From CAVVST01 sp963750995 (GTDB lineage: Bacteria > Acidobacteriota > Vicinamibacteria > Vicinamibacterales > UBA2999), in assembly GCA_963750995.1 (NCBI GenBank), contig CAVVST010000006.1:62001-126000 (forward strand): a stretch of 64,000 nucleotides of DNA, in the 5' to 3' direction. Shown here piece after piece: positions 1 to 10,059 of the stretch. The position numbers were made by a program, and so were the translations under genes. The stretch's first letter is position 1; every line of letters starts with the position of its first letter. Under the pieces are notes generated by a model that saw only the letters and a program-made list of their open reading frames with translations, had not been told where the DNA came from and made no database searches.

Positions 1-1459
1 CAATCCCGACATCGATCATCTGCTGCGCCGCGCCGGATTCGGCGCCAGCGCCGCGGACGCGTCGACCTTCCGCGACATGTCGCTCGCCGCCGCGGTGGAC
101 CATCTCGTCGACTACGAAGGCAGACCCGACGACGTCGATGCACGAATCGGACGGCCGGATCACGTGCAGGTAACGACCAAGGACGCCTTCACTCCGGACA
201 TCGACATCGACGACGCGCGCCAGCGCTGGATGTTTCGCATGATTCACACGCGGCGTCCGCTGCAGGAAAAGATGGCGGTGTTCTGGCACAACCACTTCGC
301 GACCGCCTACAGCAAGCTGGCCGCCGACTCCGGCACGCAGCAGGCGGCCAAGATGCTCGCGCACAAGCCCGGCGTGCTCCGAGGGCCGCAGGGGCAGATT
401 GAGCTTTTCCGCCAGTACGCGCTCGGCAACTTCCGCAACCTCCTGCTGGAGGTGGCGAGGGATCCCGCGATGCTGGTGTGGCTCGACGGTCAAACCAACA
501 CCAAGGCGAAGCCGCAGGAAAACTTCGGCCGCGAAATCATGGAGCTCTTCACGGTCGGCGTCGGCTATTACACGGAGCAGGACGTCTACGCCGCCGCGCG
601 TGTGTTCACCGGGTGGAATCTCCGGGGATCCGCGGAGTACCGCAAGGACGACTACGGGGACATCAACGCGTACCAGGAGTTCGTCTACAACGCCGACGAA
701 CACGAAAGCAGCGCCAAGACATTTTCCTTCCCGATCTACAGCAACGGCAGCCGGACCATCCCGGAACGCAGCGTCGCGAACGGCATGCAGGACGGGATCG
801 ATCTGATCAACGCCCTGGCGACCCATCCGGAAACGGCCCGCCGCCTGGCCCGGAAATTCTGGAGCTTCTTCGTCAGCGAGACGCAGACGCCGGATGCAGC
901 CTTCCTCGACAGCGTGGCCGCCGTCTACCTGCAGAACCGCACCGAGATCAGGCCGGTCGTGCGGTACATCCTCACCTCGCCGTGGTTCACCAGCCCGTCG
1001 GCGCGCTACGCGCGCTATGCCTGGCCGGTGGAATACGTCACGCGCGCGATCAAAGAGGTCGGCTGGCAGAACCTCTCGCTCGACCGGGTGCGGTCGCCGC
1101 TGGCCAACATGGGCCAACTGCTCTTCGAGCCGCCCAATGTCGCCGGATGGCATCTCGGCGCCAATTGGTTCTCGACGGGAACGATGCTGGCGCGCATGAA
1201 TTTCGCCGCCACGCTCGCGTCCAGCCAGAAGGAGCACCTGGCCGCGACGCTGGAATCGGAGGGCGGCACGTCGCAGGGCTTGCTGACGGCGATGCTCAAT
1301 CGCGTGACACCGGCGCCGTTCGACCCGGGGCCGCAGCAGGCGCTGATGAACTACCTGCTTGCCGGCGGGTCGTGGACCGGCAACCCGGAACAGCTCAACA
1401 CCAGAGCCTCGGGACTGGCCCGCCTGCTCGTTGGCAGCGCCGAGTATCAGCTCGTCTAG
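1..1459 (+). CDS. DUF1800 family protein (5' end outside window)
   Basis: The reading frame is open from the first bases of the window, and the residues before the first internal ATG at 77 (HLLRRAGFGAS) are the usual N-terminal motif of DUF1800, so the gene starts upstream and at least 485 residues are visible. Other family signatures are KMAVFWHNHFAT, GREIMELFTVG followed by DVYAAARVFTGW, and PPNVAGW near the C-terminus. Function is unknown; family members are exported or periplasmic and are almost always followed by a DUF1501 gene, as here, 9 bases downstream. The two are probably co-transcribed. Confidence 0.9.
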   Translation, partial: NPDIDHLLRRAGFGASAADASTFRDMSLAAAVDHLVDYEGRPDDVDARIGRPDHVQVTTKDAFTPDIDIDDARQRWMFRMIHTRRPLQEKMAVFWHNHFATAYSKLAADSGTQQAAKMLAHKPGVLRGPQGQIELFRQYALGNFRNLLLEVARDPAMLVWLDGQTNTKAKPQENFGREIMELFTVGVGYYTEQDVYAAARVFTGWNLRGSAEYRKDDYGDINAYQEFVYNADEHESSAKTFSFPIYSNGSRTIPERSVANGMQDGIDLINALATHPETARRLARKFWSFFVSETQTPDAAFLDSVAAVYLQNRTEIRPVVRYILTSPWFTSPSARYARYAWPVEYVTRAIKEVGWQNLSLDRVRSPLANMGQLLFEPPNVAGWHLGANWFSTGTMLARMNFAATLASSQKEHLAATLESEGGTSQGLLTAMLNRVTPAPFDPGPQQALMNYLLAGGSWTGNPEQLNTRASGLARLLVGSAEYQLV

Positions 1460-1468
1460 AAAGGGACC

Positions 1469-2726
1469 ATGAGCGTATCTCGACGAATCTTCATCCGTGA
1501 CGGCGTCGCAACCCTCACGCTTGGTCTCGCCGCGCCGTCATTTCTGAGCGCGATCGCGCAGGCACAAGGCCTGCCGAACCGGCGCCTGGTCGTCGTTTAC
1601 CTGGGCGGCGGCAACGACTCGCTCAACACGCTGATCGGGTATCCGCGATCCGGCCTACTACAGCCGTCGTCCGTCGATTGCCGTGCCTGCGGGGCAGGTG
1701 CTGCAGGTGGGCACCGATGCCTCCGGTCAGGTGCTCGGTCTGCATCCGCGGCTGACCGGCCTGATGAACATCTTCAACGACGGGCGCCTGGCGCTCGTCC
1801 AGCGTACGGGTTACCCGAACTCGAGTCGCTCCCACTTCGAGGCCACCGACATCTGGGGTACCGCGAACCCGCAGACGATCACCGGCTCGGGCTGGCTCGG
1901 TCGCTACCTCGATACGCTTCCTCGGCCGCTCGATGCGCTGGCCGCGTGGAACACGACCGGCGACACGCCGCGCGCGCTTCTTTCCGGGCAGTCCGGTGTC
2001 CCGGCGATTCAGAACTCGTCGACCTACACGTATGCGAGCCCGAACCGTGGTGCGGCCGCGCTGCAAGAGCGGGCCGCGGCGCAGACGATGGCGGGCAATG
2101 CGGCGACCGGCCGGCCGCACCTGGCTTACGTCAACAGCACGAGCCGGGGAGCGATCGAAACGCTCGATCGCGTGGCGCAGGCGCAGGCATATACGCCGAC
2201 GGTCGTGTATCCGAACAACGGGTTTGCCCAGTCGCTGCGCACTGTTGCGGGGGCGATTGTGAAAGGCATCGGCTCACGGGTGTACTGGGTCCAGACCGGC
2301 GGCTACGACACGCACGCCGGACAGGGCGGCGGCGGCGGTGGCGCCTACGCCGGTCTCATGGGCACGCTGGGTGATGGGATAGGGACGTTCTACAGCGACA
2401 TCCGCAACCAGGGTCTCGCGCCCGACACGACGATCATCGTGTTTTCAGAGTTCAGCCGGCGCATCTCCGAGAACGGCAGTGCCGGCACCGATCACGGAGC
2501 GGCGGGCGTGATGATGGTGCTCGGCGGGTCGGTACGCGGCGGGCTTTACGGTACGGCACCGCAGCTATCGCCGGGCCACCCAACGCTCGAAAACAACTCT
2601 GGAGATGTTCGTTACGAGACGGACTTCCGGTCCGTCTACGCGAGACTGCTCGACCAGTGGCTCGGCGTGAACTCGGTGCCCATTCTCAATGGTGACTTTC
2701 GCGCCGGCGCGCCGGCAGTTTTCTAA
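1469..2726 (+). pseudogene. DUF1501 family protein, split by a +1 frameshift
   Basis: The N-terminus has a twin-arginine-like signal (SRRIFIRDG) and the family motif YLGGGNDSLNTLI. Near 1643 the frame breaks; the other frame continues with DPAYYSRRPSIAVPAGQ and runs to the stop at 2726. Deleting one base in the stretch after LIGY rejoins them into about 418 residues, the normal DUF1501 length, including GGYDTHAGQ, FSEFSRR and DHGAAGVMMVLGG. The fold is related to alkaline-phosphatase/sulfatase proteins but function is unknown. Paired with the DUF1800 gene. Because the downstream frame is intact, a sequencing error is more likely than decay. Confidence 0.85.
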
Positions 2727-2727
2727 A

Positions 2728-2802
2728 TTCCCAACGTCCAACTCCCAACTTCCAAAAGGGCTTGGAGATGTGAGTTGGGAGTTGGGAGTTGGCATTTGGG
2801 AG
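2728..2802. repeat. Inverted repeat built from a GAGTTGG heptamer
   Basis: Arms 2728-2753 and 2777-2802 are complementary at about 21 of 26 positions around a 23-base loop. Each arm is itself a tandem array of a 7-base unit (GAGTTGG / CCAACTC). It lies between the DUF1501 stop and the porin start, and could act as a terminator for the upstream pair. Confidence 0.7.
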
Positions 2803-2807
2803 TTGAC

Positions 2808-3852
2808 GTGAACAGCATCAATCGAGCCTGTCTGACCGCAGTCGTGTTGGTGAGCCTGTCTGGTCCGGCGCTGGCCCAAGCACCGGAGACGCCGGCGGCC
2901 GCACCCGCTTCCACCACTTTCCCCGCGGTGACCTTCGGGGTCGTCTCTTTCCTGCAGTACGCCGCCGAACTGCACGAATCAGAGGGGTATAACTCGTTCG
3001 ACGTCACGCGCGGCTACTTCAACGTCGTAGCGCGACTTTCGGACCGCGTCAAGGTCCGGTTCACGCCCGACGTCAGGCCGACCACCGATGCCAGCCTGGA
3101 GAGGAACCTGGCGTTGCGCCTCGAGTACGCCTCGCTGGACGTGCAGGCAACTGACGGCATCGCCGTCATGTTCGGCCTGCACGAGATGCCCTGGCTCACC
3201 TTCGAGGAGTCTCTCAACCGCTACCGCGTGCTCGGGCCGTTGTTCGCCGAACGCCTGGGATTGATTCCGGGCGCCACCGACCTCGGCGCCAGCATCAAGG
3301 CGACGACCGGCCACGCCGACCTCCACGTCGGCGTCTACAACGGCGAAGGGTATGGACGCGCCGAAGTCGACAAGTACAAGAGCATCGACGGCCGCGCGAC
3401 GTTCCGTCCGTTCGCCGAAGGCAGCGAACTGGGCAAGGTGAGCCTCTCGGGGTTCTACCAGTACCGGCTGGTACGCGAGAGATCGCCCGCGCAACGTGGC
3501 CATCGCGATGGGCAGCTACGAGAGCACGCACGTCGTCGCCACGGCGCAGTACCTGTCCGCCACCGACAACCCGTTCGTCGCCGTTGACGTCGAGCGCCGC
3601 GGCATGTCGTTCTTCGGCGAAGGCCGCCAGGGACCCACTGGCTGGGCCGGCGTCGGCGGCCTCGATTTCTTCGATCCGGACGCGTCGAGCGACAGTGACT
3701 CGAGGCGTCGGCTGGTCTTCGGAGGCGCGCACTGGAGCCAGGTCGGGCGCGGACGGCTCGGTGTCGTGGTCTCGCTCGAGCAGATCTCTCAGACGGTCAA
3801 CTCCCAGCTGCTCGAGCGCCGGCTGCTCGTCCAGACCCACGTCGAGTTCTAG
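2808..3852 (+). pseudogene. Outer-membrane porin-like protein, +1 frameshift
   Basis: I place the start at the GTG at 2808, because residues from there form a signal peptide ending ALAQA, while the longer frame would translate the preceding repeat. The mature part reads like a phosphate-selective (OprO/P-like) porin barrel: alternating hydrophobic strands such as LALRLEYASLDVQ, ADLHVGVYNGEGYG and VSLSGFYQYRL. Near 3477 the frame shifts; removing one g joins it to the frame containing NVAIAMGSYES and ending QTHVEF at 3852 with the terminal Phe typical of outer-membrane proteins. Joined length is about 347 residues. The porin assignment is by pattern, moderately sure. Confidence 0.65.
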
Positions 3853-4073
3853 GCCGGTCCTAGCGCATTTCACAATGACGTTCGAATGAACCGTCAACGG
3901 CTCGGAGCTTTGCCCGCCGCCTGGCGTGAGGCTTCGACGAGTTCGCGAATCATCCTGGAACACCTCTCCCGGTATTCCCCCTATGTTGCCAGCTTGCCTG
4001 AGCCACCCTCGCCGGGCGTAGAATGCGTCAGCCAAAACTGAGTCCCCGCGGGGCTTCAAGTGAAGATACGCAC

Positions 4074-6155
4074 GTGGCCAAGAAGCGGGACGGCGATAAA
4101 GATCAAAGAGCTCAAGGCGAGAAGGCCGTCAGTCGGCGAGACTTCGTCAAGACTGGCGCTGCCGCCGGCGTAGGCGCAGCAGTACTGTCGACGTCGGGCA
4201 CCGCTCTCGCGCAGGTTTCCCCCGTCGAGGCCATTCAGTGGCACTACGAGGCCGACGTCGTTGTGATCGGAGGTGGATGCACCGGGCTGCCCGCCGCCAT
4301 TCGAGCACGGGACCTCGGAGCGTCGGTGATCGTCGTCGACCAGAATTTCGACCTCGGCGGCAAGATGCTGCATAGCGGCGGATGGGTCTCCCTTGGGGGC
4401 GGGGATCCGCTGCAGCAGAGAGATATCAAAGGCGAGGGAGACCGGGAGGGCTTCGTCACCGCGCCTCGACAGCATTCGGTGGAGGAACTCACCGAGGACC
4501 CGGACTTCCTGTTCAGAGACCATACCGACTGGTCGGTCATGGACGCCGCAGCGCAGGCGCCCTACCGCTACAACGAACGCGATCTCCATCGCGCCTATGC
4601 CGACAACTGCTTCGTCACCAGGGAATTCCTGATGGCGAATTACGTCCGCTTCAGCCGCGTATCCGGCACGCACGGTAACGGCGGCATGTCGCGCGCCAGG
4701 CGGGCGACGACCTTTCTCATGGAAGGTCCTGTCACTGATATCAAGAAAGGCACGGTGTCGAAACAGGACGCCGGAGTCGCGAGGGTGAGCTCCAGTCACT
4801 TTGCGCCACGGCTGATGACTGACGGAGCCAAGATCGCCAGCCCGGGCGCGCGCATCAACGGCGCCGCACTCTCCAGGGGACTGGAGTTCAGCGCCCGGGA
4901 AAAGGGCATCCGGTTCATCCTCAACCGCCACATGGACGAGATCATCCGGGAGCAGCAGTTCTCGGGCAGGGTCGTTGGTATCCGGGCCAGCTATTCACCC
5001 AGATTCGATCCGCAGAGCGGCACGCGCCTGGAGAGCCTCTGGCAGAACGGCAACGTCGACGACCGCACGGAAACGATCTTCATCCGGGCCCGCAAGGCGA
5101 TCGTCATCGGCGCGGGGGGGCACGCCGCCAACCCGCAGTTCCGCAGCATGTTCTACCCGGCGTGGAGAGAGCCGGCCTTCGTGTCGAGCGGCTGGGCGCT
5201 GCTGGGACCCCGCGGTCAGGACGCAAGCGGCATCATTGCCGGCATGCGGATCGGGGCCAACCTCGCGGGCATGCAGCAGAATCTCGCATACGACAGCACG
5301 TTCCATTTTCCGGGGGTGCTGGCCACGCGCGATCCCTACACCGACATGCTTCCGGGCCACCCGACGTTCCCCTTCCGGGGATCCACTGGCGTTCTCCTTG
5401 GCAGTGATTCCTTCCAACACTTGATCGTCGTCAACCAGGCTGGCAAACGGTTCTTCAACGAACTGCTTGTCACGAGGAGGCAGGGCGGCGCCGCTTTTCC
5501 TGCGGGGCCCGACAAGGGCCAGCCGAAGCGGGGACTCGAACACGTGCAGCTGGACTGGCGCAATGCGAGCGTCGAGAACATCCGTGCGACCTACGCCGAG
5601 CCCAACAGCATCCATGCCGCCCTGGCGATGAACGAAGGCTCGAAGGCGCCGGACTACTTTTCCGGGCCGATCTGGGCCATCTTCGATCGCGCCGCGGTGG
5701 AACGCGACAAATGGAACATCGATCCGCCATTCACGTCACCGACCAACGGCTTCTTCTTCAGCGCCGACACGATCGAGGAACTGGCGGCCAAGATCCACGC
5801 CGGTCATGAATTCCAGAGAGTTCCGCTCACATACCTGGTGGAGACGGTGCGCAGGTGGAACGCGTACGTGGACAAGGGCAGCGATCCCGAATTCGGGCGT
5901 GGGTCGGATGCGCCGATGTACCGCATCGAAAAACCGCCCTTCTACGCGGCGACCCTCTATCCGGTCTGGCACGATTCGTACGGGGGGCTCCGAATCAACG
6001 GGCGGGCCCAGGTCGTCGACATGCAGGGCGAACCGATACCCGGCCTCTATGCGGGTGGAGAGGCAAGCGGCGGGGGCCAGCAGCATGGCCTGGGTCGCGC
6101 GCTCGTCCATGGCTACATCGCCGGCACGAACGCCGCCGCGGAACCGACGACTTGA
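4074..6155 (+). CDS. Tat-exported FAD-dependent dehydrogenase (fumarate reductase/ketosteroid dehydrogenase type)
   Basis: About 693 residues. A twin-arginine signal (SRRDFVKTGAAAG) is followed by the dinucleotide-binding motif VVIGGGCTGLPAAIRA and, at the C-terminus, the second FAD motif GLYAGGEASGGGQQHGLGRAL, as in FAD_binding_2 flavoproteins. Substrate cannot be told from sequence; the active-site region is of the fumarate reductase/3-ketosteroid dehydrogenase type. An in-frame ATG at 4023 would add 17 residues, but it overlaps a TAGAAT box that looks like a -10 element, so I prefer the GTG at 4074. One base separates its stop from the next gene, so the two are co-translated. Confidence 0.85.
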   Translation: MAKKRDGDKDQRAQGEKAVSRRDFVKTGAAAGVGAAVLSTSGTALAQVSPVEAIQWHYEADVVVIGGGCTGLPAAIRARDLGASVIVVDQNFDLGGKMLHSGGWVSLGGGDPLQQRDIKGEGDREGFVTAPRQHSVEELTEDPDFLFRDHTDWSVMDAAAQAPYRYNERDLHRAYADNCFVTREFLMANYVRFSRVSGTHGNGGMSRARRATTFLMEGPVTDIKKGTVSKQDAGVARVSSSHFAPRLMTDGAKIASPGARINGAALSRGLEFSAREKGIRFILNRHMDEIIREQQFSGRVVGIRASYSPRFDPQSGTRLESLWQNGNVDDRTETIFIRARKAIVIGAGGHAANPQFRSMFYPAWREPAFVSSGWALLGPRGQDASGIIAGMRIGANLAGMQQNLAYDSTFHFPGVLATRDPYTDMLPGHPTFPFRGSTGVLLGSDSFQHLIVVNQAGKRFFNELLVTRRQGGAAFPAGPDKGQPKRGLEHVQLDWRNASVENIRATYAEPNSIHAALAMNEGSKAPDYFSGPIWAIFDRAAVERDKWNIDPPFTSPTNGFFFSADTIEELAAKIHAGHEFQRVPLTYLVETVRRWNAYVDKGSDPEFGRGSDAPMYRIEKPPFYAATLYPVWHDSYGGLRINGRAQVVDMQGEPIPGLYAGGEASGGGQQHGLGRALVHGYIAGTNAAAEPTT

Positions 6156-6156
6156 G

Positions 6157-6792
6157 ATGGAGCCGTCGACGCTGATTGCCGCGGTCACGCCTCACACGAC
6201 GAGTGTCGTCGTGTGGGACGTACCATCAGCGGTCGTGGTGGCCGAAAGATTCAAGATCAAGGTTGGGATTAAGTGTTCGAACGAGTGTCACCTGACGAAC
6301 ACGGACTTTGGAATCTACAACGACGAGGGAACACAGGTAGCCGCGGGGACGCTGTCTGACGAGCGCTGGCCCGGCACGACCGGCCTATATGTGGCGGAGG
6401 TCGAACTTGAAGCCCCGGCGGGCGAGGGTCTCCACACCTGGAGTGTCAAGACCAAGCTGGAGACAGGCTCGGGGCCGGGTGCCGGGATCCCGCACGATGA
6501 CCGCTCCACCAGCTTTGGCGTCAGAGTCGTCAGCCCTCCCGAATGCGTGGTGAGGGTTGAAGCGGTCGATCAAGTCACTCAAACCCCTATCAGCGGCGCT
6601 CGTGTGATCATGCACCCATACAAGGCCGTCAGCGACGAGCGTGGCGTCGCGGAGGTGCGCGTCGCGAAGGGGGCGTACACGCTCTTCGTCTCGCAGACCG
6701 GATACCTCACGCAGGGGCTGTCAGTGGAGGTAGACGCGGACGTGACGGCGAGGGCGGAGCTGTACTTGGAGCCTGTGCCAGAGCGCAACTGA
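6157..6792 (+). CDS. Two-module Ig-like / carboxypeptidase-regulatory-like protein
   Basis: 211 residues with no signal peptide. The first half (about 1-125) is a beta-rich Ig-like stretch; the second half (VVRVEAVDQVTQTPISGARVIMHPYK as a run broken by loops) has the pattern of a CarboxypepD_reg-like or PEGA-like domain: a 'P-I-S-G-A-R-V' strand and 'D-E-R-G-V-A-E-V' turn. It starts one base after the flavoprotein stop, so it is probably a partner or accessory of that enzyme. A leaderless export route would be needed if it acts in the periplasm; alternatively it is cytoplasmic. Function unknown. Confidence 0.7.
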   Translation: MEPSTLIAAVTPHTTSVVVWDVPSAVVVAERFKIKVGIKCSNECHLTNTDFGIYNDEGTQVAAGTLSDERWPGTTGLYVAEVELEAPAGEGLHTWSVKTKLETGSGPGAGIPHDDRSTSFGVRVVSPPECVVRVEAVDQVTQTPISGARVIMHPYKAVSDERGVAEVRVAKGAYTLFVSQTGYLTQGLSVEVDADVTARAELYLEPVPERN

Positions 6793-6946
6793 AACGGCTT
6801 GCCCAGACGCACGTCGAGTTCTGGCGATGAGAGGACGACTCGACCTGCTTTCAGGGCGTCTCCGACGGTGTCGTCCGAGACACCAACGCCGCGCTCGGAA
6901 GCGCGGCGTCGGTATGCATTACGACGGAGAAGGATGGTCGGCGCGA

Positions 6947-9110
6947 CTATCTCGCGAGCGGCTCTGGACGGACCTGGAACTTCATCACTTTACTCGTCGT
7001 TCCTCTGCCCGTCTCCATGTGGAAAGGCGCCCTTGTCGACACCGTGGTCCAGATGCCGCGGCCCTTCCAGCCGGCGTTGGGGTCGTCGATGCGGCCATCC
7101 ATCCATTTCGTGTAGAAGCCTAACGGATACGGCACGCGCAGCGTCACGAACTTACCGTCCTTCAGCGCCAGCAGCGCTTCGGCGGCGTTTCCCGTATTGA
7201 TCGGTACGTTGCGGCCGAGCCCGAGCGTATCGAACTGGTCGACCCAGGTGTAGTAGCTGGCTTCGGCGCTGCCGGAATCGGTGACGCCCTTGAGCTGCGG
7301 CACCGGCTCGGGATAGAGCGTCCAGCCTTCGGGACAATGCTGACCGGTGGCGCTCGGACCATTCAGCGGGCCTTTGCACTTGCGGCGATCGAAGCTCGCA
7401 AGGTGCCCGCTGGCCAGGGCCGCCCAGTAGACGCCGTTGCGATCGACGTCACCGCCACGTGGCGAGAACCCCTGCACCTTGGCGTTCGGATTGTCGACGG
7501 GGGGTTGATAAATCTCCACCAGGGCCGTGTCGGGAGGGTTTGGCCCTGGCGCGAGCCTGATGACGGCCCCTGGATACCCAAGCTGCGTGCCCCAGACCGA
7601 ACCGTCAGGCGCGGGCGCCACGGCGTAGAGTGCGCCGCCGATTCGCTGATCCTTGCTCGGGTCGAGCGGCTGATCGGGTTCGACATACCCGTCGCGCTTC
7701 CCATTCCCGTTGGCGTCCCTGATCAGCGCGGTCCAGCCCTGCGACTTCATCTCGTCCTGCGTCTCGTCGAACATCCTGGTGTTCAGCCAGCCGATCACCT
7801 GTCCCCCGCCGCTGGTCCACAACGTGTGGTTCGCGTCCTCGGCGAACATCAGGTGGTGCGTTCCGAAGCAGGTGCTGAGATGCGTCAACTTCTTCGTCGC
7901 GGGATCGTACATGGCGAGGTGACGGCCCGCGTTGGCAATCGGGAAGAGCTTCGCCGACGGGTGACTCGAGCCCTCCTTGCACTCTGCCGGGTTGGCATTG
8001 GGCCGGATGGTTGACGTGAGCCAGACCCGTCCCCTGTGATCGATCATCGGATTGTGGACATTGTTCTTACTGGTCCAGATCACCTCGTCGCCCCAGTACC
8101 GGTGACGGCTCCGGCATGGCCGCGTTCGTCGCTGGAGTGTTCGGGTCTCGGACAGTCAATGGCACCTGACTGGCGGCGTGCGTGACCGGATTCAATACCG
8201 GGATGTAATCGGCGCTCAGTTCGAGCGCTCCGTACACCGGCCCGTCGGCATTGACGCGCGGATTCCTCCGGTCGGTCGACACGACATCGTGCAGATACGC
8301 CTTGGGATCGGCCCAGTCCCACTGTGTGATCACCACGTTCCGCTCCATACCTTGCGGCCGTGTAGGCGCCGGTGGAACGGCGCCTGCGCGGATCCGATCC
8401 GTCCAATCTGCGAACATCTTCAGCACGCGCGCGCGACCGAACTGATTGAGCGCGTTGCTCATCTGACCGCCGGCCTGTCCCGACTTCAGGCGGCGATCCC
8501 ACGCCGCGGCGGTGGTGGGGAATGGACCGAGCGCGGCGGGGATCTCCCGGGTGGCCTTGGTGCCGAGCGCGTGGCACGCGGTACAGCCTCCCGATTTCAC
8601 GCTGCGGATCCAGTCGCCTTGGCTCTTCATGTTCGGCGAGATGCCGTTGCCGCTGTCGCCGGTGCCCGGGAACTCGCTCTTGGCCGGCATCTCCATCAAT
8701 GACAGCCAGTGCGCGGCCGGATAGTATTGCGCCGCCGCCGCCGGAGAGCTCGCCACCACCGCCTGGAGATTCAGGTGCTTGCCCGGAGCGGTCTGGGTCT
8801 TCGGCGAATCCACCAGCCCGTACCCACGGACCCAGACGCGGTAGTTCGCCTTGGGCAGATCCGGCACCAGATATCGCCCCCGGTCATCGGTGACGACTAT
8901 CTTCGCGAACGGGGTGGCCAGGTCGGTGGTTTCAGCGATGACCCACACCCCGGCCTCGGGTCCGGCCGGCCCGGTCACCGTTCCCGCCAGGTCGTCGTTG
9001 TCGATCGCTATCGTATTGGCGGGTGTCTGGGACGCACGCGTGCCGCCCACGACTCCGGCACAGACGGCGAGCCCGATGGCGATTCCGACGGTCAGTAGTC
9101 TCTTCGGCAT
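6947..9110 (-). pseudogene. Secreted haem-c / streptogramin-lyase-like propeller protein, +1 frameshift
   Basis: Starting at the ATG at 9110 (MPKRLLTVG, signal peptide), the protein has a carboxypeptidase-regulatory-like beta-sandwich (AGTVTGPAGPEAGVWVIAE), then a single c-type haem site (GGCTACHALG), then a beta-propeller-like region resembling virginiamycin B lyase. The frame breaks near 8098: one part ends MPEPSP and the other resumes YWGDEVIWTSKNNVHNP after dropping one base, giving about 720 residues. A second protein of this design is at 37550-38839. The role is probably periplasmic and redox-linked, but no substrate can be named. Confidence 0.75.
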
Positions 9111-9265
9111 AGTGCCCTCATCTTTCGTGTGCCCTCCGACCCATCCGCGCGCGCACACCTGCGGCCGCGACCATGCACACATCGGCAAGGATAGCGCAGG
9201 TGGCCGCCCCTCCATCAGGCGGTCTCGACGGGACCGACCTCCGCAAGCAGTGTCTCTAACCCGTC

Positions 9266-9748
9266 TTAGTTCCCGCCGCGGCCTCTTCCGCCTTCGCGCC
9301 CGCCGCCGCCACCCGCCTCGGCCGGCGGTGACGCAGACTGGTGCGATTGAGCGCACTTCCACTGTCCGTTGTCTTTCACCCACGTCTCGCTGAAGTTCTG
9401 CGTGCCCTGCGCGTTGGTCTGCTGCCAGAAGAAGGTCACGGTGTCGTTGTTGTAGGTGACGGTGTGTTCGTTCAGGCGTTGCGGCGGCGCGAGAGGACCC
9501 GGAGGAGTTGGCGGAGCCTGGATCCGCGCGGCCCGCTGCGCCTTGGTTTCGACGCGGCCCGTGGCATCGACGCCGATGAAATCAGCCGTGGTCAGCTTGT
9601 CGAAGTTCTGCGGATTTCCCTGGATCATCGCCGCCCTGCGATCCGCCCGCGCCTGCACGAGATCGGCCGGGAGACTCTGGGCAAACGCACTTGTCACGCC
9701 GACGATCCAGCAGAGAAGAGCCGCTTTCGAGAGAAGACACAGCCTCAT
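9266..9748 (-). CDS. Secreted NTF2-like (DUF4440-type) protein
   Basis: The ATG at 9748 is preferred because GGAGG lies 5 bases ahead of it; an ATG 12 bases further up would swallow that site. 160 residues: signal peptide (RLCLLSKAALLCWIVGVTSA), then an NTF2-like core with the DUF4440 pattern (RADRRAAMIQGNPQNFDKL, FIGVDATGRV, TWVKDNGQWKCAQSHQS) and a Gly/Arg-rich tail. DUF4440 proteins are small ligand-binding or ketosteroid-isomerase-fold proteins of mostly unknown role. The glycine-rich tail is low-complexity and may be disordered. Confidence 0.75.
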   Translation of the reverse strand: MRLCLLSKAALLCWIVGVTSAFAQSLPADLVQARADRRAAMIQGNPQNFDKLTTADFIGVDATGRVETKAQRAARIQAPPTPPGPLAPPQRLNEHTVTYNNDTVTFFWQQTNAQGTQNFSETWVKDNGQWKCAQSHQSASPPAEAGGGGGREGGRGRGGN

Positions 9749-9787
9749 TGAAGCCTCCATGCGGCGTAGGTTACTACGGCGTGTCCC

Positions 9788-9997
9788 TCAGGACGTGGAG
9801 CTCGTCGAAGTCGTGCGCGGCTCCTGTGGCCTCGCCGTGTATCCAGCGCACGCCAGGACTGGCAGCCGCGGGTAGCGCGGGAATCGCGGGTCGGAATACG
9901 AGAGCCGGCAGAGGACGAACTCAGAGCCCTTCGACGAGGTGATCGCTTCCGCGTAGGTGCAATCCGCGCACAGTCCCCGCGCGACCGCACCGGTCAT
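9788..9997 (-). CDS. Small Cys-rich protein
   Basis: 69 residues with four cysteines in the order C-x2-C, then FVLC, then LAC, and a central SYSDPRFPRYPRLPVLACAGY. I recognise this arrangement (CxxC, GSxFxLCxxSxxDPRFPxYPxLPVxxCxGY) from small conserved hypothetical proteins in many proteobacterial and acidobacterial genomes. The cysteines suggest zinc binding; the function is not known. It lies between the TIR gene and the NTF2-like gene on the same strand. The last 14 residues are Ser/Thr/Arg-rich and unlike the family, so the end may be altered. Confidence 0.6.
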   Translation of the reverse strand: MTGAVARGLCADCTYAEAITSSKGSEFVLCRLSYSDPRFPRYPRLPVLACAGYTARPQEPRTTSTSSTS

Positions 9998-10059
9998 GAC
10001 GGCTGCCGCCAGCGCCCCATCATCCGTTCGGGATACCCGACGATCTCCAACTCAGAGAT

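Noticed and set aside
4023..4073. ATG at 4023 as start of the flavoprotein
   Set aside because: It lies inside a TAGAAT box that fits a promoter -10 element; the Tat signal is intact from GTG 4074.
9761..9787. Additional gene between the NTF2-like and Cys-rich genes
   Set aside because: Only 39 bases without start, stop or motif that could support one.
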